Source: Bradyrhizobium jicamae
GTDB taxonomy: Bacteria; Pseudomonadota; Alphaproteobacteria; Rhizobiales; Xanthobacteraceae
Direction: 5' to 3'
DNA: 64,000 nucleotides
NCBI RefSeq assembly: GCF_001440395.1
Contig: NZ_LLXZ01000160.1
Span: forward strand, 16,938-80,937
Shown: positions 8,799-16,022 of the stretch, piece after piece
Numbering within the stretch: position 1 is the stretch's first letter
Layout of the letters: each line of letters starts with the position of its first letter
Notes under the pieces: model-generated
What the model saw: the letters and a program-made list of their open reading frames with translations, nothing else
Told to the model about the DNA's origin: nothing
The model's database searches: none
Program-made: the position numbers and the translations under genes

Positions 8799-9053
8799 GA
8801 CCGCGCCTCCTGGAGTGCGCCCACCCTGACAAGGCAGGCGTCATCCAGCCGGATACGCGAACTAAATTTTGCAAAATGTGATTTTTCTCACACGCGCCCT
8901 GCGTGTGCAGGGCCTAGTCTTTGCGCGGGGAACTCAATACTTCGGTAACCAGTTTTGCCGCGGCTGCCGGGTCGTTAAAATTCGAGCGATCCGTTCAATC
9001 TGTAAACAAACTAGTTTTGCGAGCGTCGCCCTCTGGAACCGCCGGAGAGCGCG

Positions 9054-9233
9054 ATGAGCGAAGTTGAATACGATTTGCTGTTGGAAGCCGTTCAGACGGC
9101 CATTGCGCCAGCACCGGAGGACAATTTCATGGTCCAGACCCAGCGCTCTTATCCATCGCCGCGCGCCGCCAACGACAACCGGACCCTTTGGCCGCTGGTT
9201 CCGTTCCCCGAGGGCTGGCAGGCCGCTTACTGA
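9054..9233 (+). CDS. 59-residue hypothetical protein
   Basis: The ATG at 9054, preceded by GGAGAG, opens a 59-codon frame: MSEVEYDLLLEAVQTAIA, then RAANDNRTLWPLVPFPEGW near the end. The RAANDNR...WPL.PFP pattern looks like a conserved small soluble rhizobial protein rather than random sequence. No domain is assigned. It ends about 60 bp before the partial tRNA-Cys copy. Confidence 0.55.
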   Translation: MSEVEYDLLLEAVQTAIAPAPEDNFMVQTQRSYPSPRAANDNRTLWPLVPFPEGWQAAY

Positions 9234-9291
9234 AAACGGCCGGCCCCGCGGTGGCCCCTCATACAGTCAGCCTAAGTCATTGATTATATGG

Positions 9292-9337
9292 ATGGAGGCC
9301 ACGACCAGAATTGAACTGGGTGTGCACGGTTTTGCAG
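9292..9337. repeat. partial 3' copy of tRNA-Cys (attachment-site-like direct repeat)
   Basis: Bases 9292-9319 are identical to 11729-11756, and 9321-9337 match 11757-11773 with one mismatch; one extra G lies between. The repeat covers the tRNA from the anticodon region to the CCA end, in the same orientation as the intact gene. It stops at the anticodon, which is a usual crossover region for tyrosine recombinases. It cannot fold as a full tRNA. Confidence 0.85.
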
Positions 9338-9609
9338 GCGGAATAATAAAATAGCCACTCCTCTATTTTTCCGCTGAAGGAAGCAGCACGGAAAAAATTT
9401 CCGAGGGAGTGGCGCCCGCGCGTTATTGGCGGCATCGCCGAACGCCGGCCTCTCAATCAGTGAACTGACTTCACTGCCTCGGTTCCGAAGAAACGATCCC
9501 GCAGCCATTTTCCTTTTTGAGTGAAGGCGGCCGGAAACAATCTCCTGCCATTCTTGCCGTGTCGGGCTCAAGAGGCGCTTTGCTTCTCAGCGCGTTCCTC
9601 CCAAGACTT

Positions 9610-9638
9610 GGGCCGCCGAACGCTGGCGGCCCTTTTTT
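9610..9638 (+). terminator. orphan Rho-independent terminator
   Basis: GGGCCGCC and GGCGGCCC form an 8-bp stem with a 7-nt loop, followed by six T residues. No protein gene ends just upstream on the plus strand, so it may end a non-coding transcript. Confidence 0.75.
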
Positions 9639-9731
9639 GCGAGCGGAGCTTGCCATCACCAGGCGGCGCCGGGCCGCTGCCGGATTGCGCTTCCAATAAA
9701 TGGCCGTGTTGAGCCATGGGCGCCTGGTGAA

Positions 9732-9774
9732 ACGGCTCTGGCGCGGGGCTGGGGGCTAATAGCGCCAGAGCCGT
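9732..9774. repeat. perfect 13-bp inverted repeat
   Basis: ACGGCTCTGGCGC and GCGCCAGAGCCGT are exact complements separated by 17 nt of G-rich sequence. There is no T-tract on either side, so it is not an ordinary terminator. Confidence 0.75.
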
Positions 9775-9987
9775 CCCAAGCTGCGCCTTTCGAGCGCCGA
9801 ATCATCATGCCGGGATAAAGCGGCAAAACCGTGTGCGCGCCCGAACGTCAACGAGCGGCATCTTTTCCTTTCGGACTGGGGCCGCGGCTTGCGATGCGTG
9901 GCAGAATTGCCTGCATGCCCTTAGGAACGGGGTTCAGCTTCGTGGCATTGCCCTACGCGCCATGGCCGCCACATGGCGCATGGAATG

Positions 9988-10022
9988 ACGGCCCCAGCAC
10001 TCCCCCAGGCTGGGGCCGTTTT
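9988..10022 (+). terminator. GC-rich hairpin with short T-run
   Basis: A perfect 11-bp stem ACGGCCCCAGC/GCTGGGGCCGT is followed by a short T-run. It lies just beyond the 3' end of the minus-strand cold-shock gene. The T-run is on the plus strand, so it would stop a transcript entering from the left. Confidence 0.55.
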
Positions 10023-10036
10023 GGATAACTAGACGA

Positions 10037-10240
10037 TCAACCTACCCTGAGGTTCTCGGCGGATTCTTTCCCGCGGTTGGCCACGACTTCGTAGCTCACT
10101 TTCGCGCCCTCATTCAGATTGCTTAGACCTGCTCTCTCGACGGCCGAGATATGGACGAACACGTCCTTGCCGCCAGTGTCGGGCTGAATAAATCCATAGC
10201 CCTTTGTCGCGTTGAACCACTTCACTGTACCTATCGCCAC
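10037..10240 (-). CDS. cspA: cold shock protein, CspA family (GTG start)
   Basis: This is a 67-residue single cold-shock domain. RNP1 is KGYGFIQ and RNP2 is DVFVHISA; it begins AIGTVKWFNATKGYGF and ends KESAENLRVG. Family length is 65-70 residues, so the true start is the GTG at 10240, preceded by GGGGAG at the right distance. The ATG further upstream would add 36 unrelated residues. It acts as a cytoplasmic single-stranded RNA/DNA chaperone that melts secondary structure. The gene is monocistronic, with a leader of at most about 60-100 nt. It lies inside the tRNA-Cys-bounded region. Confidence 0.93.
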   Translation of the reverse strand: MAIGTVKWFNATKGYGFIQPDTGGKDVFVHISAVERAGLSNLNEGAKVSYEVVANRGKESAENLRVG

Positions 10241-10300
10241 GTGATTCTCCCCATAGATTCGAGAACACGATAGGATGGTGACTGAAATCCGGCGAAAGAA

Positions 10301-10330
10301 AGGGCCCGCCAGCGTGAACCGGCGGGCCTT
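10301..10330. terminator. bidirectional hairpin, copy 1 of a repeated motif
   Basis: Stem GCCCGCC/GGCGGGC (10304-10310 and 10321-10327) with loop AGCGTGAACC is flanked by an A-rich run on the left and T residues on the right. It sits between the small lipoprotein gene and the cold-shock gene and could stop transcription in either direction. The 24-nt core recurs exactly at 11165-11188. Confidence 0.7.
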
Positions 10331-10372
10331 TGAAATTTCCTGAGCAATCAAACGTTTTCAGACACGCGCACG

Positions 10373-10576
10373 CTATTGCTTGGTCTTCGGCCGCGCCGCT
10401 TCCTTTGCACGCTCTGCTTGCCAAGCATCATATGCCGCTGTGCCCGGTCTAGGAGGTGCGCCGGCCGGCAATCCGCCCATCCACGACGGCATGTCCGCGA
10501 CCGGATTGCTGCCGCTGGTCGCGCATCCTGCGATCAGGTTGGCAATGGCAAACAGAAAGATGAGGCTGGGCTTCAT
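10373..10576 (-). CDS. small putative lipoprotein
   Basis: This 67-residue protein has a lipoprotein signal peptide: MKPSLIFLFAIANLIAGC, lipobox LIAGC with Cys18. The short mature part is rich in Ala, Pro and Gly (MPSWMGGLPAGAPPRPGT) and ends in a charged helix, AAYDAWQAERAKEA. The ATG at 10576 is chosen because it gives a clean signal peptide and has GGGAG upstream; the frame is open to 10651. The PRPGTAAYDAWQAERAKEA ending resembles short rhizobial lipoproteins of unknown function. Confidence 0.7.
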   Translation of the reverse strand: MKPSLIFLFAIANLIAGCATSGSNPVADMPSWMGGLPAGAPPRPGTAAYDAWQAERAKEAARPKTKQ

Positions 10577-10855
10577 CGTTGCTCCCGGTGGCTGGCCCGG
10601 CGCACGACGCTTTCCGGACGACATGCACCGGGCCATGCCACTGCCGGTCACCCCCGGAATGGCAATTCAGGCTTACGAATGGGCACGTGATTTCCGTTTG
10701 ATCCAGATCAACGCAGGGCCTCGAACGAGATCAACGATCAACCCATGGCGCGGACCGACTGAACGGTTTGCATTGTCCCTTGCCGCGACGCCGGCCTGGA
10801 CGGTCGGCGCGATCAGCATCCTGTTGTTCGCGATGTAGGCAATACCGGCGTGACG

Positions 10856-11145
10856 ATGCGAAAATTTGTTCTCGCTATCCTTGCTTCTGCGGTGTTCGGC
10901 CCGTTTGCCGTGACCGGCGCCAACGCCATGCCAATCGCGCCATCCGTGGCGCCGACGTCAAGCATGGAACAGGTCGGCTGGGTCTGCAATCTGTGGGACG
11001 TTGCTGGTGGCAGCCGAACTACGATCGTCGCTATGGGTATTATCGTCGATATCGATCTGACGACGATGACTGACCGCGCCGCCACGGCTACGGTCAACGT
11101 TATTGGGGGCCCGGTTACAGTCGGGGCGACGGTCACGGCGGTTAG
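10856..11145 (+). pseudogene. frameshifted small secreted aromatic-rich protein
   Basis: The 5' part encodes a clear signal peptide, MRKFVLAILASAVFGPFAVTGANAMP, and then continues to VCNLW at about 11016. Beyond that the original frame loses its pattern. The frame shifted by one base instead gives GRCWWQPNYDRRYGYYRRYRS, a Trp/Tyr/Arg-rich segment typical of short rhizobial secreted proteins. It then hits a TGA at 11071-11073 followed, in the same frame, by PRRHGYGQRYWGPGY to a TAG at 11143. One base deletion near 11016-11020 and one nonsense change (possibly TGG to TGA) would explain all of this. The intact-looking ORF 10850-11164 is thus probably a read-through of a broken gene. A sequencing error is the alternative for the indel. 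Confidence 0.6.
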
Positions 11146-11164
11146 CGATGACAACGAGCAATGA

Positions 11165-11191
11165 GCCCGCCAGCGTGAACCGGCGGGCTTT
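11165..11191 (+). terminator. hairpin, copy 2 of the repeated motif
   Basis: The 24-nt stem-loop is identical to that at 10304-10327 (loop AGCGTGAACC) and is followed by TTT. It lies 20 bp after the ancestral stop codon of the decayed gene, as expected for its terminator. Confidence 0.75.
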
Positions 11192-11341
11192 CCCGGATTA
11201 GGTCGTTCAGCAGATAAGCGTGCCGAGGTAGTCGATCAGTGCGCTTGCCGCGGCCATTGTGTCCGGCTTTGTCTTCAACAGATCGGCTGCCGCGCCTCGC
11301 TCCACTTCACCAGCTTCGCACGCCTCGTCGGCAACCGCCGA

Positions 11342-11452
11342 CTATTCCATTCCCTCAAGTTCAGGAACATCCCAAAGCAAAACTGCCAGGATGATAAGCC
11401 CTGGCGTCCATGCGAGCATGGCGCCAAATGCTATAGCTTGCAAAGTGGTCAT
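11342..11452 (-). CDS. 36-residue membrane mini-protein
   Basis: The ATG at 11452 opens MTTLQAIAFGAMLAWTP, then GLIILAVLLWDVPELEG and stop. A single hydrophobic helix spans about residues 6-27, with an acidic C-terminus. GGGGAC lies about 8 nt upstream. The composition is characteristic of small inner-membrane proteins. Function unknown. It lies within the tRNA-Cys-bounded region. Confidence 0.45.
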   Translation of the reverse strand: MTTLQAIAFGAMLAWTPGLIILAVLLWDVPELEGME

Positions 11453-11577
11453 GGATCGGTCCCCAAATCCTATCAACCGACGAAGAACGACTCAGCGTTT
11501 CGACTTCGTCCGGCGCATGACAAGACCAAGGCTTTTATGCGATGTGAACAGCTCCTAGCAGCCACGTCATCCCGGCC

Positions 11578-11727
11578 ATGCAGGAGGACGCCGCAAAGAT
11601 GGTGGACCAAGCCCTCCGAGCTGCGATTACCAGTCGCAATAAACCGGTTGGGGAGCAAAGCGGTAGCGGGCCTCCACCGATCGAACAAATCGCGACCAAA
11701 AAAAACATCAAGTTTTCAGTGAGTTAG
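11578..11727 (+). CDS. 49-residue ORF, doubtful
   Basis: The frame runs MQEDAAKMVDQALRAAITSR to KKNIKFSVS and stops 2 bp before the tRNA-Cys 3' end. The amphipathic first half looks protein-like. There is no ribosome-binding site, and two other frames are also open here, so the call is weak. Confidence 0.2.
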   Translation: MQEDAAKMVDQALRAAITSRNKPVGEQSGSGPPPIEQIATKKNIKFSVS

Positions 11728-11729
11728 AA

Positions 11730-11803
11730 TGGAGGCCACGACCAGAATTGAACTGGTGTACACGGTTTTGCAGACCGTTGCGTAACCACTCCGCCACGTG
11801 GCC
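11730..11803 (-). tRNA. tRNA-Cys (anticodon GCA)
   Basis: Read on the minus strand, the 74-nt gene has acceptor GGCCACG pairing with CGTGGCC, D-arm with GAGTGGTTA, anticodon loop containing TGCAA (anticodon GCA), T-arm with GTTCAATTC, discriminator T and encoded CCA. All four arms pair. Its 3' half is repeated at 9292-9337. Confidence 0.95.
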
Positions 11804-12150
11804 CCATAGGGGCGGATCAATACAGGCGATCAATCACTTAGGCAACCTGCCTCTACAGCCTCTCCTAAACTTCTGAAACTCCGATTCCGTCGCTATTTTA
11901 AGACTCGCGGGCACGGTCTGACGTGGCACCGCCCACCAGATCAGGTTCAGTGCGCATCCTAAATGTGCCGGCCCGCTACCGGCAGCTTGCGAAGGAGCGC
12001 CTGTGGCTCGGCACCGGCGCAATTGAAGGTGAGCGGCCGGTTAGGCCTCAGCGTTCTCAATTAGTCAGCCGAATAAACCTATGTCTGATTGAGAGCAGGC
12101 GAAGTCTGGTTTCTGTAGCTCTCACGACCGACTCAGCTGGATGAGGGCCG
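11804..12150. other. intergenic stretch
   Basis: No gene is seen in about 350 bp. The left end should hold the tRNA-Cys promoter, and the right end the leader of the DUF6894 gene with GAGGG before its ATG. Confidence 0.4.
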
Positions 12151-12402
12151 ATGCCACGCTACTACTTCGACTTTCGGGACGGAGATAACCTATCATTTGA
12201 TGATGAAGGAATGGAGCTATCGAGCATCGCATCCGTGCAGGAAGAGGCCGCGAGAACCTTGGCAGAAATGGCCCGAGATGCAGTGCGCTCCTCAAAATGC
12301 GATGGCAGCAACAACCGTCAAATGTCGGTCGACGTCAGAAACCACGCTGGCCTTGTCCTGCAAGTGAAATTCACATTCGAGGTCGCCAGGTACCACGGCT
12401 GA
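12151..12402 (+). CDS. DUF6894 family protein
   Basis: This 83-residue protein begins MPRYYFDFRDGDNLSFDDEGMEL and continues with a helix AARTLAEMARDAV and the strand pattern MSVDVRNHAGLVLQVKFTFEV. This is the complete DUF6894 pattern, common as many small paralogues in Bradyrhizobium and Methylobacterium. GAGGG precedes the ATG. The biochemical role of the family is unknown. It is convergent with the membrane protein gene at 12518. Confidence 0.88.
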   Translation: MPRYYFDFRDGDNLSFDDEGMELSSIASVQEEAARTLAEMARDAVRSSKCDGSNNRQMSVDVRNHAGLVLQVKFTFEVARYHG

Positions 12403-12517
12403 TTGCCTGAACGAGAAAGCGGCCTCAAGCGGCGCCGCCGAGATCCCCCTTGGGCTGAGGTGTCGCCCGACAAACCGCCGCCTTCGCTTGCAGGAGCTTG
12501 CGCAAGCGCAACGCGCC

Positions 12518-13198
12518 TCAGTCGGCGGAGGTATCGCCGATCCGATTGTTCCGAAGCCCCAGCTTGGCCGTCCTCGCACGAATGCCTCCGACGGTCCGCT
12601 TCATTTCCAGTGCGATCGCCCGCGGTGGCTTGCCGCTGCCGATCAACGATCGCAGCAGCGCATCGTCTTCCTCGCTCCATTCGGCGCCGCTCAGTTGAAA
12701 GCGATCCTCGCGGCTCGCTTCCCTCGCCGGCGGCGCAAACCGCTGCCAGCCCAGCGTCTCCCGGAAAATGACGACGAAGGCAATCCAGAGAACGATGGCG
12801 CGTCCCTCCGATAGGGCGGCGGCTTTGAGATGCTCTGCGCCGAAGGTTGCCGGCCGCAAGGCGTCCAGCGCCGGCCAGATATCGCCGGCGATCGAATTGA
12901 CGACATAGACGTACAGCGACACGAAGGGGCCGGAGATGATGGCGCCGATAGCCGCGATCAGCCAGAGCGGCAGTCTTTCCCGAACGCACTTGCTCACCAA
13001 TTGGGTGGCGAGGCTCGCCAGCCACCAGGGGATAAGGGCGAGGGAGAGGACATAGGCGATCGCGCCCTCGGTTCCGAAAATTGACACATATGGTCCGAGC
13101 ATGGCGGAAAGCATCGCCAGCAGAATCGGAACGGCGCAGAAGAAAACGAGATCGATCCAGACCTGTTTCGACAGGCGCAAATGCCCAACCAATTCCAT
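12518..13198 (-). CDS. membrane protein with C-terminal SANT/Myb-like helix-turn-helix
   Basis: The ATG at 13198 gives 226 residues. The N-terminal 120 or so residues contain three to four hydrophobic helices (LVFFCAVPILLAMLSAML, YVLSLALIPWWLASL, LWLIAAIGAIISGPF), with another near IVLWIAFVVIF. The last 50 residues read WSEEDDALLRSLIGSG, then PRAIALEMKRTVGGIRARTAKLGL. That is the short alphaproteobacterial SANT-like HTH in which a Trp-started helix is followed by IA..L.RT..A...RA..LGL. The frame is open to 13357, but the extra residues look non-coding. A DNA-binding-type domain on a membrane protein suggests a membrane-tethered regulator. DNA binding is inferred from the pattern only. Confidence 0.7.
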   Translation of the reverse strand: MELVGHLRLSKQVWIDLVFFCAVPILLAMLSAMLGPYVSIFGTEGAIAYVLSLALIPWWLASLATQLVSKCVRERLPLWLIAAIGAIISGPFVSLYVYVVNSIAGDIWPALDALRPATFGAEHLKAAALSEGRAIVLWIAFVVIFRETLGWQRFAPPAREASREDRFQLSGAEWSEEDDALLRSLIGSGKPPRAIALEMKRTVGGIRARTAKLGLRNNRIGDTSAD

Positions 13199-13338
13199 CT
13201 CATTGCCCCGCTCGCATCCGATCCGTCCGTCATAGTGCGCGCACGAGAATGCAGCAACTTCGTGATAGTATAACACTACCGTCCGCCCTTGACCCCGCCA
13301 CAACGCCCGACTAACAGTTGAGGCGAAGGAGAGCCTGC

Positions 13339-13677
13339 TTGAAGCGCGTTGGATCACGCATTGCGAATTACGATTGGCGACGACTTGTCACAGTCGTGTG
13401 CCTCTCCGCGTTCGTTCTGCTGACCATCTGCCACGCAAGTCATTGCTTCGCACAGCCCACCGCCAAGACGACTTGGAGCATGGCGGCCGCGCATGGAACG
13501 GATGATGGCGCCGCTGCCGTCGCCGAGTCCGTCTGTCAATTCTGCGTACAAATTGCGGAAGAACTGACATTCGTTGCCCTGGCTGGCCATAACCCACACA
13601 GCGTGCGGATTGAAACCGTCGTGTCCAAACTTTCGACACGGCCGATTCCGGCAGAATTTCCACCACCCATAGCCTGA
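13339..13677 (+). CDS. small exported protein preceding czcCBA
   Basis: This 112-residue protein is read from a TTG at 13339, chosen because AAGGAG (13326-13331) lies 7 nt before it. The N-terminus is basic, followed by a hydrophobic segment LVTVVCLSAFVLLTICHA ending near HCFAQ, so it is exported or anchored. The mature part contains C-Q-F-C in SVCQFCVQIAEEL and scattered His residues, which could bind metal. It lies 93 bp upstream of czcC. Its position corresponds to that of the small regulator CzcI in some czc operons, but I cannot establish homology. Confidence 0.55.
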   Translation: MKRVGSRIANYDWRRLVTVVCLSAFVLLTICHASHCFAQPTAKTTWSMAAAHGTDDGAAAVAESVCQFCVQIAEELTFVALAGHNPHSVRIETVVSKLSTRPIPAEFPPPIA

Positions 13678-13770
13678 CATCGCAAAGACCGCGCTCGCCG
13701 CGGCGGACGCAATGCGTCCGCGCGCCGGCAGCAATGCTGCATCTTTCGATGATTCGGGAATCCAAACTTC

Positions 13771-15039
13771 ATGCGCACGCGCCTTACGTTCGCCGTCGCT
13801 GCCATCGCAAGCCTTCTCGTCGCCCAGGCGCACGCCCAAGCGAGCGAGCGCGTGCTGACGCTTGCGGGTGCGCTATCGCGCGCGCTGGCTACCAATCCGC
13901 GCCTGACGGCCGCCGAGCGCGATATCGGAATCGCCACTGGCCGGCGCATTCAGGCGGGCGCAATTCCCAATCCCGAGCTTTCAGCCGAGCTGGATGACTC
14001 GCTCGGCACCGGCAAGTATCGCGGCACCAGATCGGCGGAAACGACGCTGCAGATCAGCCAGGTTGTCGAACTCTGGGGCAAGCGCGACGCCCGCATCGCC
14101 GCTGGCATAGCCGAGGTCGATGCGGTGACGTGGCAACGCCGCGCCACGCGGCTTGAGATTCTCTCCGAGACGGCGATTGCGTTCTTTTCCGTGCTCGGCC
14201 TGCAGCGCCGCGTCGAGATCCTTTCCGAGCAGGTCGCCTCGCTCAACCGCCTGACCCCGCTACTGCAGCGGCGGATCGACGCCGGCGCGGCCTCCCCCGC
14301 CGAAACCGGCCGCTCGACCATCGCGGCCGACCTCGTGCGGGTCGATCTCGAACGCACGCGCGGCATGCTCGCCAGCGCACGGCGCGAACTGGCGATCCTG
14401 ATGGGTGACAACGCGCCGTCATTTGCTTCGGTGACGGGGCGCTCGGTCGCCATCGGTAGCGCACCGCCGTTTGCGAAGATTCTCGCCGCGATCGAATCAA
14501 ATCCGGCGCTGATGCGCTGGACGTCGGTCCGGGCGCAGCGCAATGCCGAACTGTTGATCGCGCGCCTGAAGCCCTACCCTGATCTCCGCCTCTCCGCGGG
14601 CTGGCGACACTACAACGAATCCGGTGACGATGCGGTCAGGCTCGGCGTCTCCGTCGCCCTCCCGATCTGGGATCAGAACAAGGGCGACATTCTCGCAGCC
14701 CAGCAAAACCTGGAGAAGACGCGCGCCGAGCGGGCGATCAACCGCGCAGCGCTGCTGCTGGTGGCCGGACGCGCCTATGACACGCTGACGGCCTCGCTCC
14801 GCGAACTCCAGATCCTGCGCGACTCCACGATCCCGACCGCCCGGACCTCCGCCGCGGCGATCGAGGCCGGTTTCGAACAGGGCCGGTTCACGCTGCTCGA
14901 AGTGCTCGATGTGCTCGGCTCCGTGGGGCAGGCCAATCTGCGCGAACAGGAGGCGACCCAGAATCTTCATACCGCAATCGCGACGCTCGAAGGTCTCGTC
15001 GGCGATCCCTTTGTGCTGGCCCGAGGAGCGAACCGATGA
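13771..15039 (+). CDS. czcC: CzcC-type outer membrane efflux factor (TolC superfamily)
   Basis: This 422-residue exported protein has a signal peptide ending AQAHAQ. Two OEP repeats follow (TLAGALSRALATNPRLTAAERDI in the first and a matching helical repeat in the second half). GAIPNPELSAELDD and QISQVVELWGKRDARI are typical of the CzcC/CusC branch. It would form the outer-membrane channel of a tripartite heavy-metal exporter. Its TGA overlaps the ATG of czcB (ATGA), so the two are translationally coupled. Confidence 0.92.
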   Translation: MRTRLTFAVAAIASLLVAQAHAQASERVLTLAGALSRALATNPRLTAAERDIGIATGRRIQAGAIPNPELSAELDDSLGTGKYRGTRSAETTLQISQVVELWGKRDARIAAGIAEVDAVTWQRRATRLEILSETAIAFFSVLGLQRRVEILSEQVASLNRLTPLLQRRIDAGAASPAETGRSTIAADLVRVDLERTRGMLASARRELAILMGDNAPSFASVTGRSVAIGSAPPFAKILAAIESNPALMRWTSVRAQRNAELLIARLKPYPDLRLSAGWRHYNESGDDAVRLGVSVALPIWDQNKGDILAAQQNLEKTRAERAINRAALLLVAGRAYDTLTASLRELQILRDSTIPTARTSAAAIEAGFEQGRFTLLEVLDVLGSVGQANLREQEATQNLHTAIATLEGLVGDPFVLARGANR

Positions 15040-16013
15040 GGCGTATTGTCACCGCTGCTGTGGTGCTTCTGCTGCTGGCCGGCGCGGTTTTCGCTGGCAT
15101 GAAGATCCTCGACGCGCCAACGCCGGGCAAGAACAGCACGACCACCGGGCATGCGCACGGTCATGGCGACGGCGAGAAGGAACACGCCCATGACGACGAT
15201 GGCGTCACGATGAGCGACGCCAAGGTGCTGGCTGCGGGTATCGAGCTGGAAAAGGTGCAGCCGGGAACGCTCCGTGACGTCCTGCGCCTCAACGGCATTC
15301 TCCAGGCCAATCAGGAACAGACCGTGCAGATCACGCCGCGCTTTCCGGGCATTGTCCGCGAGGTGAAGAAGCGCGTTGGCGACGCCGTGCAGAAGAACGA
15401 GGTCGTCGCCACGATCGAGAGCAACCAGAGCCTTACGCTGTACGAGTTGCGCGCCCCGATTTCCGGCACCGTGATCGACCGGCAGGTTTCGCTCGGCGAA
15501 TATGCCTCCGAACAGAAGCCCGCATTCACGGTATCCGATCTCTCGACGGTGTGGGTGGATCTCGCGGTCCCGCGTCGCGACTTCCGCCGCGTCAAGGTGG
15601 GCGATGCCGTCATGATCGATGTCGAGGATGGCGGTCCGCCCGTCAATGCGAACATCTCCTACGTCTCCCCGATCGGCGCCGCCGAAACACAAAGCGCGCT
15701 CGCCCGCGCCACCGCCGCCAATGCCGGCGGCCGCCTGCGCCCCGGCCTTTTCGTCACGGCGCGCCTGATCCTTTCCGAAAAGAAAGCCCCGCTGGTGATC
15801 AAGCTCAGCGCGCTGCAGATGCTGGAGAAGCGCAATGTCGTCTTCGCGCGCGCGGGCGACAGGTTCGAGGCCCGCGAGGTCGAGCTTGGCGACAAGGACG
15901 GCGAGCACGCCGAAGTGCTGTTCGGGCTCAGCGAAGGCGACGTCTATGCCACCCGCAACAGCTTCGTCATCAAGGCCGAAATAGGCAAGGGCAGTGCCGC
16001 GCACGAGCATTGA
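15036..16013 (+). CDS. czcB: CzcB-type periplasmic adaptor (membrane fusion protein)
   Basis: This 325-residue adaptor has one N-terminal membrane anchor (VVLLLLAGAVFAG). A His/Asp-rich segment follows, with HAHGHGDGEKEHAHDDD at about residues 36-53, which can bind metal ions in the periplasm. Next come lipoyl/barrel-sandwich halves (TPRFPGIVREVKKRVGDAVQKNEVVATI and LRAPISGTVIDRQVSLGEYA) and a beta-barrel domain. It links the CzcA pump to the CzcC channel. It starts inside the czcC stop codon and is followed 9 bp later by czcA. Confidence 0.92.
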   Translation: MRRIVTAAVVLLLLAGAVFAGMKILDAPTPGKNSTTTGHAHGHGDGEKEHAHDDDGVTMSDAKVLAAGIELEKVQPGTLRDVLRLNGILQANQEQTVQITPRFPGIVREVKKRVGDAVQKNEVVATIESNQSLTLYELRAPISGTVIDRQVSLGEYASEQKPAFTVSDLSTVWVDLAVPRRDFRRVKVGDAVMIDVEDGGPPVNANISYVSPIGAAETQSALARATAANAGGRLRPGLFVTARLILSEKKAPLVIKLSALQMLEKRNVVFARAGDRFEAREVELGDKDGEHAEVLFGLSEGDVYATRNSFVIKAEIGKGSAAHEH

Positions 16014-16022
16014 GGTCCGGTC

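Larger units (their letters stand above)
9338..10036. other. gene-free stretch with three strong hairpins
   Basis: I find no convincing ORF. The stretch holds a terminator-like hairpin at 9610-9638, a perfect 13-bp inverted repeat at 9732-9774, and a GC-rich hairpin at 9988-10022. A structured small RNA is possible but unproven. Confidence 0.5.
9292..11803. mobile_element. candidate remnant of a tRNA-Cys-integrated element
   Basis: The intact tRNA-Cys at the right (minus strand) and the partial 3' copy at the left are direct repeats. They enclose about 2.4 kb downstream of the tRNA 3' end, which is the geometry left by integration of an island into a tRNA gene. The interior carries a cold-shock gene, a small lipoprotein, a decayed gene and hairpins. 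No integrase is present, so this can only be a remnant or a solo deletion product. A simple duplication of a tRNA fragment is the alternative. Confidence 0.4.

Noticed and set aside
8888..8907. Short hairpin CACACGC-GCCCT-GCGTGTG
   Set aside because: Seven-base stem with no T-tract and no adjacent gene end in the right orientation; could be chance in GC-rich DNA.
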